Shown piece after piece: positions 22,347 to 34,419 of a DNA stretch of 64,000 nt. Position 1 is the stretch's first letter; every line of letters starts with the position of its first letter. The stretch comes from Salticus scenicus (lineage: Eukaryota > Arthropoda > Arachnida > Araneae > Salticidae): the NCBI GenBank assembly GCA_963930645.1, contig CAWVNO010000536.1, positions 219,021 through 283,020 on the forward strand. Direction: 5' to 3'. A model generated the notes under the pieces. It was not told where the DNA came from and made no database searches. It saw only the letters and a program-made list of their open reading frames with translations. Both the position numbers and the translations under genes were made by a program.

Positions 22347-24583
22347 CAGTCGGGGAAAAAAAAAACGCAGCACTCGATGTAACTCCGCTGCTAATCAATG
22401 CACAAAAATGTAATAGGTATCATTCGACGGGGAATTGAGAGTAGATTCAGAAAATGAACGGAAATTTTGAATTGGGGGTCGTCTACATATTAAAACGCGC
22501 ACCAACTTTGATTTTTTCAATGGTAATGCCCCATTTTTATTTTATATTTGAATTCCTGGGATCGCGACAATGCGAAAAAGTATATTGGTTGTATATTTTG
22601 CTTATTTTTTCACGGAGTTATAAGCGTTCAAAGTTTGAAGGTGCTAATGTTAAATTCATATTTCAAAGTTTTATTAATATCTTCACAAAAAATAACTTGA
22701 TCGATATAATTCTTTTTTTACGAGATACAATGAAGAAACCCAAACATAATCCATCATTACTTTTGATTCTGAAAATTATTTTTAATTCTGAAAAATATTA
22801 ATAAATTCATATTCATAAAAATTATGAATTATGACCTATATTAATTTTTACATAAAATGAATCCTAATGCTGAAAAATATGGGTGTGCAAATTTGCAGCT
22901 CATTCCAGTTATTAGTTTTCAAGATATAAATAAATCTTTCTTTTGGAGTGGTTTAGGGGGCCGTCTCTTAAAAATTTATGAATGAGATAACGAAGCAAAT
23001 CTTAAAAAATAACGGAGAAAATTGAACAAAATATTTTTATTTTTTATTTAAGGGTCAAATTATATAACAACAACTTCAAATGCAAAGAAATGAAACAAAA
23101 ATGTTGATTTTTAGACATTTGTGTTAGTATCAAGAATTCCTGTTTTCTAAAGCCCCGCCTTTTATGGTTTTCAAAACAAAACAATACAGAAACGAAAAGT
23201 GAATGTGACTTTGAGTATTCGTGTTAAACCCTTATTTTACATTGACAAAAATATACACAAGTGGTATTTACTTCATCGATTACTGGTGATAAATTTAGAA
23301 GCCTTTACACGAACACTAGAAGAAAAAAATTAACAAATAGGCGGGGTTTACTGTTTGAAATACTCTCAAAATATTTCAAAACAAATTTTCTGTACCACAA
23401 TTATATTACAGATGGATATACATTATAACTATATTCTTTCTAATTAATATATTTCTATCCATAGTATATTTTATTGCAAAAAATATGAACACTGGGCACA
23501 TGCTTAAGAAATAAGTAACACACAAATTACGAAAGTAACGCCCACTGTCATTGTTACAGATTTTCAAATGATGTTAATCTACGTCAGTAGTCGCGAAAGC
23601 GTTAATTAAGAAATTATATTTTCATAGAAATTATAAAACAAATCGTACAGTTCCAAAGAGTTCAACTGGCCCAAAACTGGTAAGTGCTATTAAAATTGTT
23701 TAATATTTACTTTATGAAACCTTACAATAATTTATCCGAAAGGATTTAGTTTATGCGTTGTTGTATATATATATATATAGCTATATTATTTTAGTTTGTA
23801 TATTATGTTACACGTACGAAAGAAAATATAAGCTTTATTGGTGATCAGTATATCCATGATAGATACTTTTTAATTGAAAAATATTGCACTTTTATAAAAA
23901 GTATTGTCTGACCAATCGTAAGTGTAATGTATTTAAATATACCTAAAATTATCTAAAAAAGTACTAAAGTATATACATATCCAAAAAACTAAATTCATGA
24001 TAATAACAGTGATGGAACACGGGCGCAGAATTCATACCGGAATCTGTTTAAGAAATTTCAATAGCTATAATATCGTTGATCTAAGAGGTAGAAAATTTTC
24101 TTACATTCATAGTGGTATGAATTCTGCGCCCGTGTTCCATCCCTGTAATAAAGATACCGCAAAGGTGTTAATATTTTTATTTCTTTTTATAACTCTTTTT
24201 TTCTTGAAATATTTCCGGTGTGAAACAGTATAATTTTGTCTAGTTTTTGTAGGATCTTAATTTTATTTTTCTATATTTAGAGATAGCCCCCTAACACATT
24301 TTTGATCATAACTCTATGAATACTAAAGATAAAGTATACAAATAGTGTTCTTTTCCGCACTGCCAGACTCTCAGAAATTCGAATATGAAGTCAAAATTGG
24401 GTGTTGCTATTGAAAAAATCAAAGTTGGCGCTCATTTTAATATGTAGATGATCCCTAATTAAAAATTCGACGACATTTTCAGAAAGTGCATTTCATTTCC
24501 TGTTGAATGGTGTCTATTAAATTTTTCTGCGTCAATTAATAACGAAATACCTTCAAGCGCTGCGTTTTTTTTTCCCCCGACTG
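22347..24583. mobile_element. 2.2-kb Tc1/mariner-like non-autonomous element with TA target site
   Basis: Ends CAGTCGGGGAAAAAAAAAACGCAGC-type and its complement, flanked by TA on both sides (22345-22346, 24584-24585). The inverted arms extend imperfectly for about 200 bp (ATTCGACG..., TCTACATATTAAAACGCGCA against TGGCGCTCATTTTAATATGTAGA-type). TA target and CAGT-type ends fit the Tc1/mariner superfamily. A 115-codon open frame at 22454-22801 shows no transposase motif. Inside lie a GCCCCGCC/GGCGGGG inverted pair (23150, 23340), a piece related in reverse to 45915-45985 (23540-23610) and a later palindromic MITE. Confidence 0.78.
24007..24145. mobile_element. 139-bp palindromic MITE, copy 3 (6-bp target duplication TAATAA)
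   Basis: Same family as 2921-3059. The left end reads CAGTGATGG instead of CAGGGATGG. TAATAA flanks both ends (24001-24006, 24146-24151). It is nested within the TA-flanked element, giving a relative age. Confidence 0.93.
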
Positions 24584-25250
24584 TACATAATATAGAAAAG
24601 CATATAACATACCACATTCATGCCATTCTATAAATTAGAAACACTTTATTAAATCTTGTAATGTAGGATCTTTTCTCCTCAAATCTCAATCCATTTAGTT
24701 TGCTGTAATGAAAAATCGAAGAAATTTTGCTACATGCACTATTATTTGTTAGGTATAACGTAGCTGTTCTATAATTTTAATTTTTTTCCGTAGCACCTTT
24801 TCCCGCCCTTTTTTCACCCCTCTTCATTAACAATGAAAACTTTTCCTATGTGTAGTGATTCAATAAGAAAATTGCCCTTCAAGAAAAATAATGTGAAATA
24901 AACTAGCTTCTACTAACGGCATTCCAAAATAAATTAAAGTATTGATATATGTGGCTATCAAGCTTTAATGAAACTCGGTAATTAATGTATATTTTACATC
25001 ATGCAACTGAAGCTTATATGCGAGGCTAACACCCCGATCACAGTCAGAGAAACTTTAATAAATAATATTTTTAAATGTATTTTTACGTGAGCAAAATCTA
25101 TAAATCTCAACTGAAGCTAAAGCAAATGCTTAGGTAATTTATTAAAAAGAATTAAATAATAGATTTTTGTGTGTTTCTTAAAAATATGTTTGAGTTGGAT
25201 TTTGCTTTGCGAAAGAAAATAAGTGTCACTTGAAATTATCTTTCTATTAA

Positions 25251-25734
25251 ACCGCTGTCAGACTAGGCAATTTTTCGAACAAACAACTTTTTGGATGAAA
25301 GGAGAAAAGAGGGTTGTAATTATTGTAGTAAAAGTTACTTGATGAACATGATTTAGTATTTATCATTCTTTTCTTGGCGAAAATAAATGGTTGGAATGCT
25401 GATTTATTCTAACAAAGCTCAAGTTCTGCTTCATTTTATTTAATGATAAGAAGAATGATTTTAGTACTTATAAAATTTAATTAAACATTTTTTTTTTTTT
25501 TTTTTAATTTTGTGTTTATTTGATAGCCTGGAAATTAATATTATTGTGAATATATTTAAAATAATATCAATATTTTGTTCATTAATTTCATTTCAGAATG
25601 GATAAAAATTATTCTTCAGAAAATCAATTAATAATTAAGTGTAATTATTGTTTATTTTTTATTAATATCAGTTACAGAACCTACATTTAAATAAATATTT
25701 TTAAAAGGATACTTCTTTCATACAGCATTAAGGA
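25251..25734. other. AT-rich stretch, nothing recognisable
   Basis: Contains a T run (25490-25506). No coding frame or repeat edge supported. Confidence 0.5.
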
Positions 25735-25866
25735 TAATCCAATACGTAGGACTTGCGGACAATGTAAAACCCAATGGGTAGGAATTTGAGTCCATGGGTC
25801 CAATAGGTAGGGTTTAGAAACAATGCAAAATCCAATGGGTAGGACTTTGGATCCCATGACCCCACC
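25735..25866 (+). repeat. Short minisatellite with CCAATGGGTAGGA words
   Basis: CAATGTAAAACCCAATGGGT (from about 25760) and CAATGCAAAATCCAATGGGT (from about 25822) start two units of roughly 60 bp, with shorter CCAATACGTAGG and CCAATAGGTAGG words between. A 60-codon antisense frame here is a by-product of the repeat. Confidence 0.7.
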
Positions 25867-26914
25867 CATTTTTACGCACCAGTCATTCAGTTACTATATT
25901 ACTTATTATATAATATTAACTGGAATACAAAAAAAATTGCTGTACAGATATTAATATAGAGGAGTTTATTTCTTGAAAATATTTTTACTTGCATATTTTT
26001 CCCACACGGACATTTTTTTTTTAATTTATTAATTAATAATAATTTATTTTAATTTAATTTTCGCAAAAATAAAATTCAAGGAGAATCTATCAAAGCTGAA
26101 ATAGGGCTGATTCGAGAGAATATTTTTTCGAAATTATTAAATATTCAGCCGTTTTTCTTTTTCTTTTTTTTTTTTTTTTATCTAAAAAGGATAATTATCT
26201 AAATAAAATTAATATACTTTTTATTACTAATAAATAAAGCATGTTAATAGGTGTTTTCTGTATGAAGTTAAAAACAAAATATACAAATCTTTTCGAGGTC
26301 ACAGGCTCATATATAGCACATGTATACGAATAGACACTGAAGTTTTAAATATAATACTATTTACTTAACTTAGATGCATTATTCATCAGTAAAGAAAATA
26401 CACGGAAAGCAAGTATGAATGAGTCATCGGTGGCTGACACTGAACTTTTCGTTTAGTCCGCGTTGGCATCGGTGGCTGACAGTGTAAAATATGATATAAA
26501 ATTTTATAAATAACATTGTTTTAAGTAAGTACTAAAAAATTATTTAAGATTTATTTAATTTTTATTTGTTATAGGTTTATATCATTGAAATTTCACTATT
26601 TAAACATAAAATATTTCTTTTTAATGGATCCATAAAGCAATATCTAAATACGTTTGGGATATATATTTGAACAATAGTGATATAAAATTAAGGAAGCACA
26701 CATTCACACTTTTTTTTTTTTTTCTTTTTTCTTTATTTCTTTATTTCTTTTTTAAGTTTGATGGCTAATTTTTATCATCAACTTACTTTTTTTATAAACA
26801 GCAAAGTACTAAGATTATGACTCGAGAAATATTTACTTAAACAGAACAGATTTAGGTGTTTATCTTTTAATTATGAATTATTTTTAACGCTTCGATGATT
26901 TTGCTGCCGACTGT
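25867..26914. other. AT-rich stretch with one short direct repeat
   Basis: CATCGGTGGCTGACA occurs at about 26428 and 26468. T-rich runs at 26013, 26160 and 26710. No gene seen. Confidence 0.5.
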
Positions 26915-27120
26915 AGCTACTCTAGGTTCCTAAGCAAGCAGGTTGGGTGTCTTCCGTAGGAATCTTTCTAAGGGGTCCTAGCCTGTATTCATACTAGTTT
27001 CGGAGAAAACCACGGGAATTTTAGAATAACGAGGTCGACGAGCAGGACCTGGGATCGAACCTGGCACTTCCCATCTACCAGCTCTGAATGCAGAACCACT
27101 CGGTTACTACTGGGGCTTAA
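26915..27120 (-). mobile_element. tRNA-derived SINE, minus strand
   Basis: On the minus strand the head reads like a tRNA: an A-box-like TAACCGAGTGGTT (near 27105) and a B-box GGTTCGATCCC (near 27051-27061), followed by the shared body GTGGTTTTCTCCGAAAC (near 27000) and a GGAAGACACCC tail region. Such SINEs are transcribed by RNA polymerase III and mobilised by a partner LINE. No target duplication was identified. Confidence 0.85.
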
Positions 27121-27170
27121 ATTTAAAATTAAAGGGAATTTTTTTTAACTGAGCAAGGCATTGAACGATT

Positions 27171-27214
<44 letters not shown>
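27171..27214. repeat. Compound microsatellite (AC)10(AT)12
   Basis: AC repeats at 27171-27190 pass directly into AT repeats at 27191-27214. Confidence 0.95.
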
Positions 27215-27215
<1 letters not shown>

Positions 27216-27462
27216 CTTAAGTTTTACTTTCTAATTTAAATAGTTTTGAAGAAGATACAATTAACACTTATATTTTAATAGATATGTATGCAAATTTTCT
27301 TAATTTGACAACTGTAATAATAATAATAATAAAGCTTCGTAACGTCCCCCTTCCCTTTAAAAAATTAAACATGCTAGTTAAAGGCGAATATTTCAATAAT
27401 TTGAATGTATGTATCTTTTTATCGTTTATAATATGAATAGAAAATAGAAAATCTACAATAAA

Positions 27463-27494
<32 letters not shown>

Positions 27495-27898
27495 GCAATT
27501 CTAATTAAAAAAAAAAAAAAAAAAAAATTAAAACATCATGATGTAAGAATAAAAAATTCCCATTAAATATGTAAGATTCACGTTTTTTTTTTTTTTTTTT
27601 TTAAGAAAAATAAATTATTCCTCACAACCCATAAGATACTGTCTAATATTTTTTCAATTAACAGTTTATATCCTTTGTCATTTAAACATTAAAATATAAA
27701 CTTATTTATTGACAAGACATTTTTCTGTGTTTTTCAATATAATTTTATTCCGTGCAATTTGTTTTTATTAAAATTGTAATCAATAAAATTATTTTCCATG
27801 GTGAGTACACAAGATTTCGTATCTTGTAACTTAATTTTAAAGAAAAAGAAAATCGCTAAAATGGTTCCCACAGACATCCTAATAGCGCATTTAATCTG

Positions 27899-27929
<31 letters not shown>

Positions 27930-29270
27930 GAAAAATCGATAGCATTGTTTAAATATACCAAAAATTATGCGTTTCAAAAATTCGTTAAAAATATTTTTAT
28001 GATTTCTTTTAAAATATACTCATTAATTTCCCACTTATTCACAAGAAAAGCAATGTTCTTAAATATACAAAAATTTTATTTTGGTTCACCATTGCTATGA
28101 CAAATTGTTTTATTTCTTTATGAAATATTTTTTTTTTACACAATATCTACATATAATTGTTGTAGGTACGCCATCTCTTATTAAATTTACTTACTTTATA
28201 CTTTTTGAATAAAGTGTATATTAAAAGCAAAAACTCTGTGTACGTTAAAGTGTAGATTTGTGTATTTTAAAATTTGTCAAATTATTTGCTTATTTTGAGC
28301 AAAAACGTTGAGTATTTCTATATTTATATAATGTACATTGTATCTTGTCCATTTTTGACAGCAGCTTATACCATCATTAGAATTGAATTCATTGGTTATT
28401 TTATGAAAAGCCTCAGCTGTTTAAGGGCACTGTCCCGAAAGCGTTTAGAAATGACGCGCTAGTATAAAACCTATGTAAAATGTCTAGAGAGATTTCTCAT
28501 TCCCATTTTAATATTTTTGAATTCTGTTTTTTGCACATGATATTTGAGATCAAATCACAGTCCGCCAGTTTAATAAATTTTTGATTTGTGTTATTGTTTG
28601 ATTGTGATTTTAACTGCAATTTTGGAAATTTGGAAAACTAGGGTATTGTTCTATTTATAACTTTATAAAAATAAACCCGTGAAATAGCCTTAAAAATTAA
28701 ATTGCTCTCGGGAAACCTTAAAGTTCGAAGTTTTCAAATACTTTTTTCCCATAATTTTCACTAATTTCGTAGATCAAAAATCTTTCTAGAAATATTGCGA
28801 ATTTTTGTGAAAATACTGAAAAATTCTTAAAATCTCCGCCTCACATCGGTTCCGCCCTTTCTCTGCTTGATTGATGAGACAGTTTCTCTCTCCCCTCAGT
28901 GACACTGCAGGTGATTTGTAGTGTGTGAGGGGATGTTCAATTCCTCCCTTTGCCTTTTCAGGCTATGATACATACAATTTAGAATTTTACTTTTAAAGGT
29001 TAAACAAAAGAAAAAAATACTTTATATATTTTAAAAATATAAAGACTTTTTATTTTTTTTTATTTTTTCAGGAGAATGAAAAAAAAACAATCACAGGCAA
29101 AAAAGAAAAGCTAACAAAATAAATAAATAAACAAATAAATTTTATTATACTGGAAATTTAAAAAGAGAAAAATAAAGGTATTGGTATCGTTATCAGGAAA
29201 AAGTTACCAAAAAAATATTAAATTTTAAATGCTTGAAATTTAAAACGATAAGAAAATTAAGAACAAAAGT
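27215..29270. other. AT-rich stretch without recognisable gene
   Basis: Homopolymers at 27466-27492, 27508-27527, 27584-27602 and 27911-27929. A slightly GC-richer segment at 28840-28960 holds an inverted pair CCCCTCAGTGACACT / AGTGTGTGAGGGG. The longest open frames are fortuitous-looking and short. Confidence 0.5.
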
Positions 29271-29274
29271 TATT

Positions 29275-31612
29275 TGTCTTTTTACTTTTTTTTTGTTTTC
29301 GATAGAAGAAAGTTTTGGATTCGTAAAAATTTTATATTTCTGACTTGCAATGGTTTTGAGATATCCGGAATGTGATTTATGTATTTTTAGGAAACGTTTG
29401 TCTCTGTGTGTGTGAGAGATAAAAATTTCTTTCCAATTATATCTCAGGAACTATTGCTTAGGTTTACCTGTAAATTTATATGTAGTTCAACCTTGACATA
29501 AATTAAAGCCTATCAACTTTTTTGTTTTAATCGCTCAACAGGTGACGCTTCTACACAGCAATTTCCACAATATCAGAGAAGGCAGGAACTACTGCGTAAA
29601 ATTTGATAAAATTGTATATGCAGGAACTACTGCGTAAAATTTAATAAAATTGTATATGCAGCAACTACTTCGTAAAATTTGATAAAAATGTATATATTGA
29701 TGCACTTTGACCTGAGTTAATGCTTATTACATTTGGTGCCAATAGTTCAACAGGTGGCGCTGTTGTAAAGCTAATTCTGAAATTTTAGGAAAAGCTTTAT
29801 CTTAGGAACTAACACACACTAATAAACACGTAAACTAAGGCACGTAAACTAAACACGTAAAAGGCAATTCAAATTTTAGAGTGAAATAATTCGTTCAGTT
29901 TTAATGAAAAACCATACATTTTTACTTTTTTTTTCTATATGTATATATAGAGAAAGTATTGGATTCGTGAAAATTTTCGAACTACCGTTTTCGATGGATT
30001 TACACGTTTTTGGAATTCCTGAATACTATTTGACTGTTTTTAGAAAATGTCTATCTGTCTGTGTCTATCACAAATTTTGTGGACGCTGTATCTCAAGAAC
30101 CAATGAACAAAATTTAACCAAACTTGAAATTTAGTTGTACCTGGACATAAACTAGTGGTGTTTAGATTTGGAGGTCAGTCGTTCAATAGGTTGCGCTGTT
30201 AAAGTGTTTATTCTAAATTTTTAACATGGCAGTATAAGACAAAATTTCGTATAAATGTACATATGAGTGTCACTACTTTGTTCTATATTCTATAGAAAGG
30301 AGTATTGGATTCGTAAAAATTTTCGACTTCCGGTTTTTGAAGGAGTTGCACTTTTGAGAGGTCTAGAACACGATTTGACCATTTTTAGAAAATGTCTGTC
30401 TGTCCATCTTTCTGTATGTGTGTGTGTGTGACCAACATTTTGTGGCCACTATCTCCATAACTACTGCTCAGAATTGTATATAAATTTATATGTAGATGTA
30501 CCCTGACCTAAATTAGCGCCTATCAACTTTTGGTGTAAACTACTCAACAGGTGGCACTGCTATACACCGATTTCCGCAGTTTAAAGGAAGGCTATATCTC
30601 TGGTTTTATTGTGTATAATCAAACAAAACTTGATATATGAGAAGGCCATTAAGAGACATTGCATGCTGCAATTTTAATGCTTATCGGCCCATTGGGGGCG
30701 CTAATATACAGCGATTTTCACAGTTTAAAAAAAAGCTATATCTCAAGAACTACTGCGCAGAATTACATATAAATTTATATATGTAATTCTGCGATGATAT
30801 ATATACACAAATTAGTGCCTGTCAACTTTTGGTGTCAACCGTCAACAGGTGGCGCTGCTCCACAGCGTTTATCGCAATTTAAGAGGAGGCTATATCTCAG
30901 GTTCTATTGCGTATAATCAAACAAAACTTGATATGTAAGAAGGTTATTATGCTGTTGATATGAGATATTATGTTATTTCAATATGAATGCTTATCAGCGA
31001 ACAGGTGGCGCTGCTATACAGCAATTTTCGCAATTTAAGTGGAGTCTATATCTCAGGTACTACTGCACAGAATTGCATATAAATTTATATATAGATTAAC
31101 ATTAACATAAATTAGTACCTACCAACTTTTGGTGTCAACTGCTCAACAGGTGACGCTGCTACACATCGATTTTCGCAGTTTAGGGGAAAGCTATATCTCA
31201 GGTTCTATTGCGTATCACCAAACAAAATTTGGTATGTGAGAAGGCAGTTATGAGACAATATGCTGATTCAGGTTGGATGCTTATAGGGAGATATGTGCCG
31301 CTGCTATACTGGAAATTTCTTCGATAACGAGAAGGCTATATCTCAACTTGTATGGCATATAACTATACGAAACTTTACATCTGAGATAACATTATAAAAA
31401 CGAAATTTTTTAAATGTTATTTATAGACGATAAAACTGTCTTTCTTTGGATATTTTGTGTTAGTTTTCTCTAAGATGAAAATCATTTGCATTCATCATGT
31501 TAGATAATTTTAATAAATAATAGTTTTAATAAAATATTTACACGTAGTGAATTTGTATAGGGAAATATAGAAGAAAGTCTTGTGGTGGCCACTGCTACAG
31601 CATACTAGTTTT
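29275..31612 (+). repeat. Cluster of three Y1 hairpin/tandem repeats, head to tail
   Basis: Heads at about 29285, 29925 and 30280 share the order T-rich/ACTTT hairpin, AAAGTATTGGATTCG, AAAATTTTCGA, a TTAGAAAATGTCTGTCTGTC-type microsatellite with GTGTGT, then a TATCTCAGGAACTACTGC segment. Monomers of about 145-156 bp follow in the third copy, marked by CAACAGGTGGCGCTGCT at 30548, about 30692, 30846, 31002 and 31147. A 42-bp unit (GGAACTACTGCGTAAAATTT) is triplicated at 29583-29695. The cluster ends in TATAGAAGAAAGTCTTGTGG and a TGGTGGCCACT stem-loop near 31590. No protein is coded; the layout resembles DINE-1/Helentron-associated repeats. Confidence 0.75.
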
Positions 31613-32220
31613 TGTACAGTTTTTGATCTTTGACATTTGATTTCCAAACATAAAAATATATTCATCAAGATATGACAAAATTTAAATTAGTACTTAGTAA
31701 ATTACATTTTTATTTTAAACTCTTACTTAAATAGAGGGAATAACGGAACTATGTAATATTGTATTGTATTGTATTTTATAAAGAATAATTTCATCCATAT
31801 GATAAAAGTTCGTTTTTTAAAACATTTTTGTTAAGGTTTTTTTTTTTTTTTTTTTTTTTTCCCAAAAATACCTAAATATCTTCATATAATATAAATATTT
31901 AAAAAAAAGAAAAAAAAAAAAAATCCTCACTTCTTCCTGAACAGAAAATTAAATACTGAAGCAGACATATCTTAACAAAATTACAAGTATTACCAATAAA
32001 AATAATAAGTTTTTTTTTTTTTTCCACCTATGTTGCCATGTAAAACTAGTATGTTGACCACATGGCTTTCTTTTATATTTTCCTATACAAATTCACTCAG
32101 TAAAAATAATTTATTGAAATTATTATTTAAAAAAATTATCTTCCATGATATTGCAGACGATTTCCATATTAGAGAAGTAGTATAACACAAATATAAAAAA
32201 GAAGTCAATTTTATTGTCAA
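31425..32220. repeat. Tail-to-tail inverted pair of Y1 3' ends
   Basis: 31425-31612 and 32040-32220 are inverted relatives (GTGAATTTGTATAGGGAAAT against ATTTTCCTATACAAATTCAC, and GGTGGCCA against TGACCACA). The spacer has a T run at 31837-31860 and A-rich runs. This marks the junction of a plus-strand copy and a minus-strand copy of Y1. Confidence 0.75.
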
Positions 32221-32222
32221 TA

Positions 32223-32580
32223 TTACATTAAAAAAAAAAAAATCCATAACTTTATTTTAAATTATCGCAGATCTATGGTTCAACCATTCGTTTTAAAGGT
32301 ATTGGCGAGCTTTTTTGAAAGATACCCATCATGAAAATTTACTCCCCCCCCAAGACGGGAGGCAAGGCTCGTACACATACAAAAAAATTTTCCCAGTTTA
32401 CTATCTCTATTATAAATAATTCTTGTATATTTCATAATGATTCTTAAAAAATAATTCTCTTTATGCACATTTATACAAAATTTTGTCCTATACCACCATG
32501 TTAAAAATTTAGAAAATGCCAGTATTCTAAAAAATATTTTAAAACTGGTCCGATAAGTTTAGCATAGGAGCACCTTGGCA
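32223..32580 (-). repeat. Minus-strand Y1 segment, inverted partner of 33480-33730
   Basis: GGTATTGGCGAGCTTTTTTG, the CCCCCCCC run, ATACAAAAAAATTTTCCCAG and CAAAATTTTGTCCTATACCA all recur as reverse complements between 33485 and 33725. The ACATGGTGATATAGGACAAA motif is the Y1 array word. Short frames in both copies are shadows of this repeat. Confidence 0.75.
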
Positions 32581-32960
32581 GCTTTTAAACTGTTGTTGTC
32601 ATTTTGGCGATAAATTAAATTGTTATCGCACTTGCGTAAGTAAAGATCTTGGCTAGAAACATCAGAGCTACGACGGTGCCAAATTTAAAATTCGTCAAGG
32701 AGGTCTATACTAAATCCATTTTTTAGCACGATTTTTCTCAAATTAATTTTAATTATTTAAAAGAAAATGTGTGCACATTCAGTTTTTATTCGATATAAAA
32801 AAGAAATATATTTGAATATATATAAAGGTCAATTTAAAGTCTTTTATGTTTTTCCTCAATTGTTACTTGGTTTTTATTTTACTCTTTAATTATGAGCAGC
32901 TAGTTATGTAATAAGGGTGAGTATTAATCATAAGCATGATACCTTTTTTTTCTTTATAAT
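32565..32960 (+). repeat. Low-copy duplicated segment (partner at 36965-37350)
   Basis: Shared in direct order: TTTAGCATAGGAGC, TTGGCAGCTTTTAAA, TTGTCATTTTGGCGATAAAT, GCGTAAGTAAAGATCTT, AGCACGATTTTTCTCAAATT and TATGAGCAGCTAGTTATG. Noncoding; possibly part of the Y1 cluster's host segment, since both copies abut Y1-related sequence. Confidence 0.75.
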
Positions 32961-33109
32961 ATTACATTCATGTACACTAAGGGACAAAAAAAAAAAAAAA
33001 AAAAAAAAAAGAAAGAAAGAAAGAAAAAGGCGCGCGTGCTTGCTTGGATACTTTCACTTTTCTTTTAAAAATCACCAATTTTAAAATTTAAACGTAGGGA
33101 ATTAACAGA

Positions 33110-33185
33110 GTAATTTTTGCCGGATATATCTGAAACACTGATGTCAGGTGGATACCGATATATCTGGTAAAATCACTATTCGTTT
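33110..33185. repeat. Small inverted repeat with GCCGGATATATC arms
   Basis: TTTTTGCCGGATATATCTGA pairs with GATATATCTGGTAAAATC about 40 bp later. A related pair (TTTTGGCGGATACCG / CGATATCCGGCAAAAT) lies at 35545-35627, suggesting a short palindromic family. Confidence 0.55.
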
Positions 33186-33194
33186 CGCCCTTAT

Positions 33195-34060
33195 TACTTT
33201 CTTCTATATTCAATAGAAGAAAGTATTGGATTCGTAAAAATTTTCGACCTCGGGTTTTTGATGGATTTACACGTTTTGAGAGCTGTAGAACACGATTTCA
33301 CCATTTTTAGAAAATGTCTGTGTGTGTGTGTGTGACAAAATTTTGTAGCAACTGTATCTCAGGAACTACTGCACAGAATTTCATACAAATTGGTATGAAG
33401 TTACACCTTGACCTATATTAGTGCCTATCAACTTTTGGTAAAAATTGTTTTACAGGTTGCGTTGCCATTCTGCTTTTTCTAAATATTTAACATGGTGATA
33501 TAGGACAAAATTTTGTATAAATGTGCTTAAAGATAATTATTTTTTATTAATCATTATGAAATTTATAAGAATTATTTATAATAGAGATAGTCAACTGGGA
33601 AAATTTTTTTGTATGTGTAGGAGCCTCGCCACCCCCCTGGAGGGAAGGTCCCCCCTCGAGATGAGTAAATTTTCAAGATGGGTATCTTTCGAAAGGTCTC
33701 GTCAATACCTTTAAAACGAATGGTTGAACTATAAATCTGTGATAATTTAAAACAATGCTATCGATTATTTTTTTTTTTTTTACTTTTAACAAAAAAAAAA
33801 AAAAAAAAAATTGTATTTTTTTTTTCTTTTTTAGTAACGAAATTTAACCAAACTTGGTATTTAGTTGGCCCCTGACATAAACTGGTGCTGATTAGATATG
33901 GGGATCAATCTCTCAATAGGTGGCGCTGTGATCGTATTTTTTCTAAATTTTTAACATGGCAGTATAGGGCAAAATTTCGTATAAATGTACATAATGAGAG
34001 TTATTCTTGTCCTGTGATTGTAAAATTAATATTAATTATTGATACTAGTAGTAGTAGTTA
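33195..34060 (+). repeat. Y1 hairpin repeats (two partial copies)
   Basis: Clear head hairpin ACTTTCTTCTATATTCAATA with GAAGAAAGT following (33200-33230), then the GGATTCGTAAAAATTTTCGA word, the GTCTGTGTGTGTGTG tract (33317-33333) and array words to about 33725. A second partial array (TTAACCAAACTTGGTATTTA, GGTGGCGCTGTG, AACATGGCAGTATAGGGCAA) runs from 33840 to 34000. Confidence 0.75.
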
Positions 34061-34288
34061 ATTATGAAAAAAATTTTGTGCATGTGGTGGCAGCACTTCC
34101 CCCCAGGGGGTAAATTTTTATCATGCAGAGTGATCCAAAGTATTGTCGCTTTTCTACAATTTGCGGTTGGTCCCCAAACTGCACCTTGCACTGAATCGAG
34201 AAAAAATGCGTTTTTAAATCTTCTTTGCATGTGTAAATTTCCAAGCTATTTTGTCTAGTATTTGTTTTTTGTAATTGACAAAAAATGT

Positions 34289-34302
34289 CCCCCCCCCCCC
34301 CC

Positions 34303-34338
<36 letters not shown>
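34289..34338. repeat. C15-A35 homopolymer junction
   Basis: Fifteen C (34289-34303) pass directly into 35 A (34304-34338). The exact lengths are prone to sequencing error. Confidence 0.85.
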
Positions 34339-34341
<3 letters not shown>

Positions 34342-34419
34342 AATAATCTGATTACCTTGTGTATATTAAAAAATATATGTATTGAATATTCTTTTGAATT
34401 AGGCATATGTTGCGTATTG

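Larger units (their letters stand above)
20890..25250 (-). repeat. Old inverted copy of the macro-repeat (arm E and core D), interrupted
   Basis: 20890-21560 matches arm E as at 56641-57260 (CAAGGCTTGGTCATC..., TTTTACGCATTCACGATTAAATTATTCAAATT). 21590-21880 matches the reverse of 62270-62480; 22110-22305 matches the reverse of about 47720-47950 (AGCATCAAATATAGAAACTATG); 24700-25250 matches the reverse of about 47200-47700 (TGATATATGTGGCTATCAAG region, CAACTGAAGCTTATATGC, TAAGTGTCACTTGAAATTA). The order is that of the reverse complement of the 57-63 kb copy. It is much more diverged than the other two copies and is split by the insertion at 22347-24583. Confidence 0.7.

Noticed and set aside
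22454..22801. 115-codon plus-strand frame inside the TA-flanked element, considered as a transposase remnant
   Set aside because: No helix-turn-helix or DDE/D pattern; composition is that of translated AT-rich DNA, and its start lies in the inverted arm.
34062..34406. 114-codon minus-strand frame with Phe and Gly runs
   Set aside because: The runs are the C15-A35 homopolymer read in reverse; the rest is Y1 repeat.
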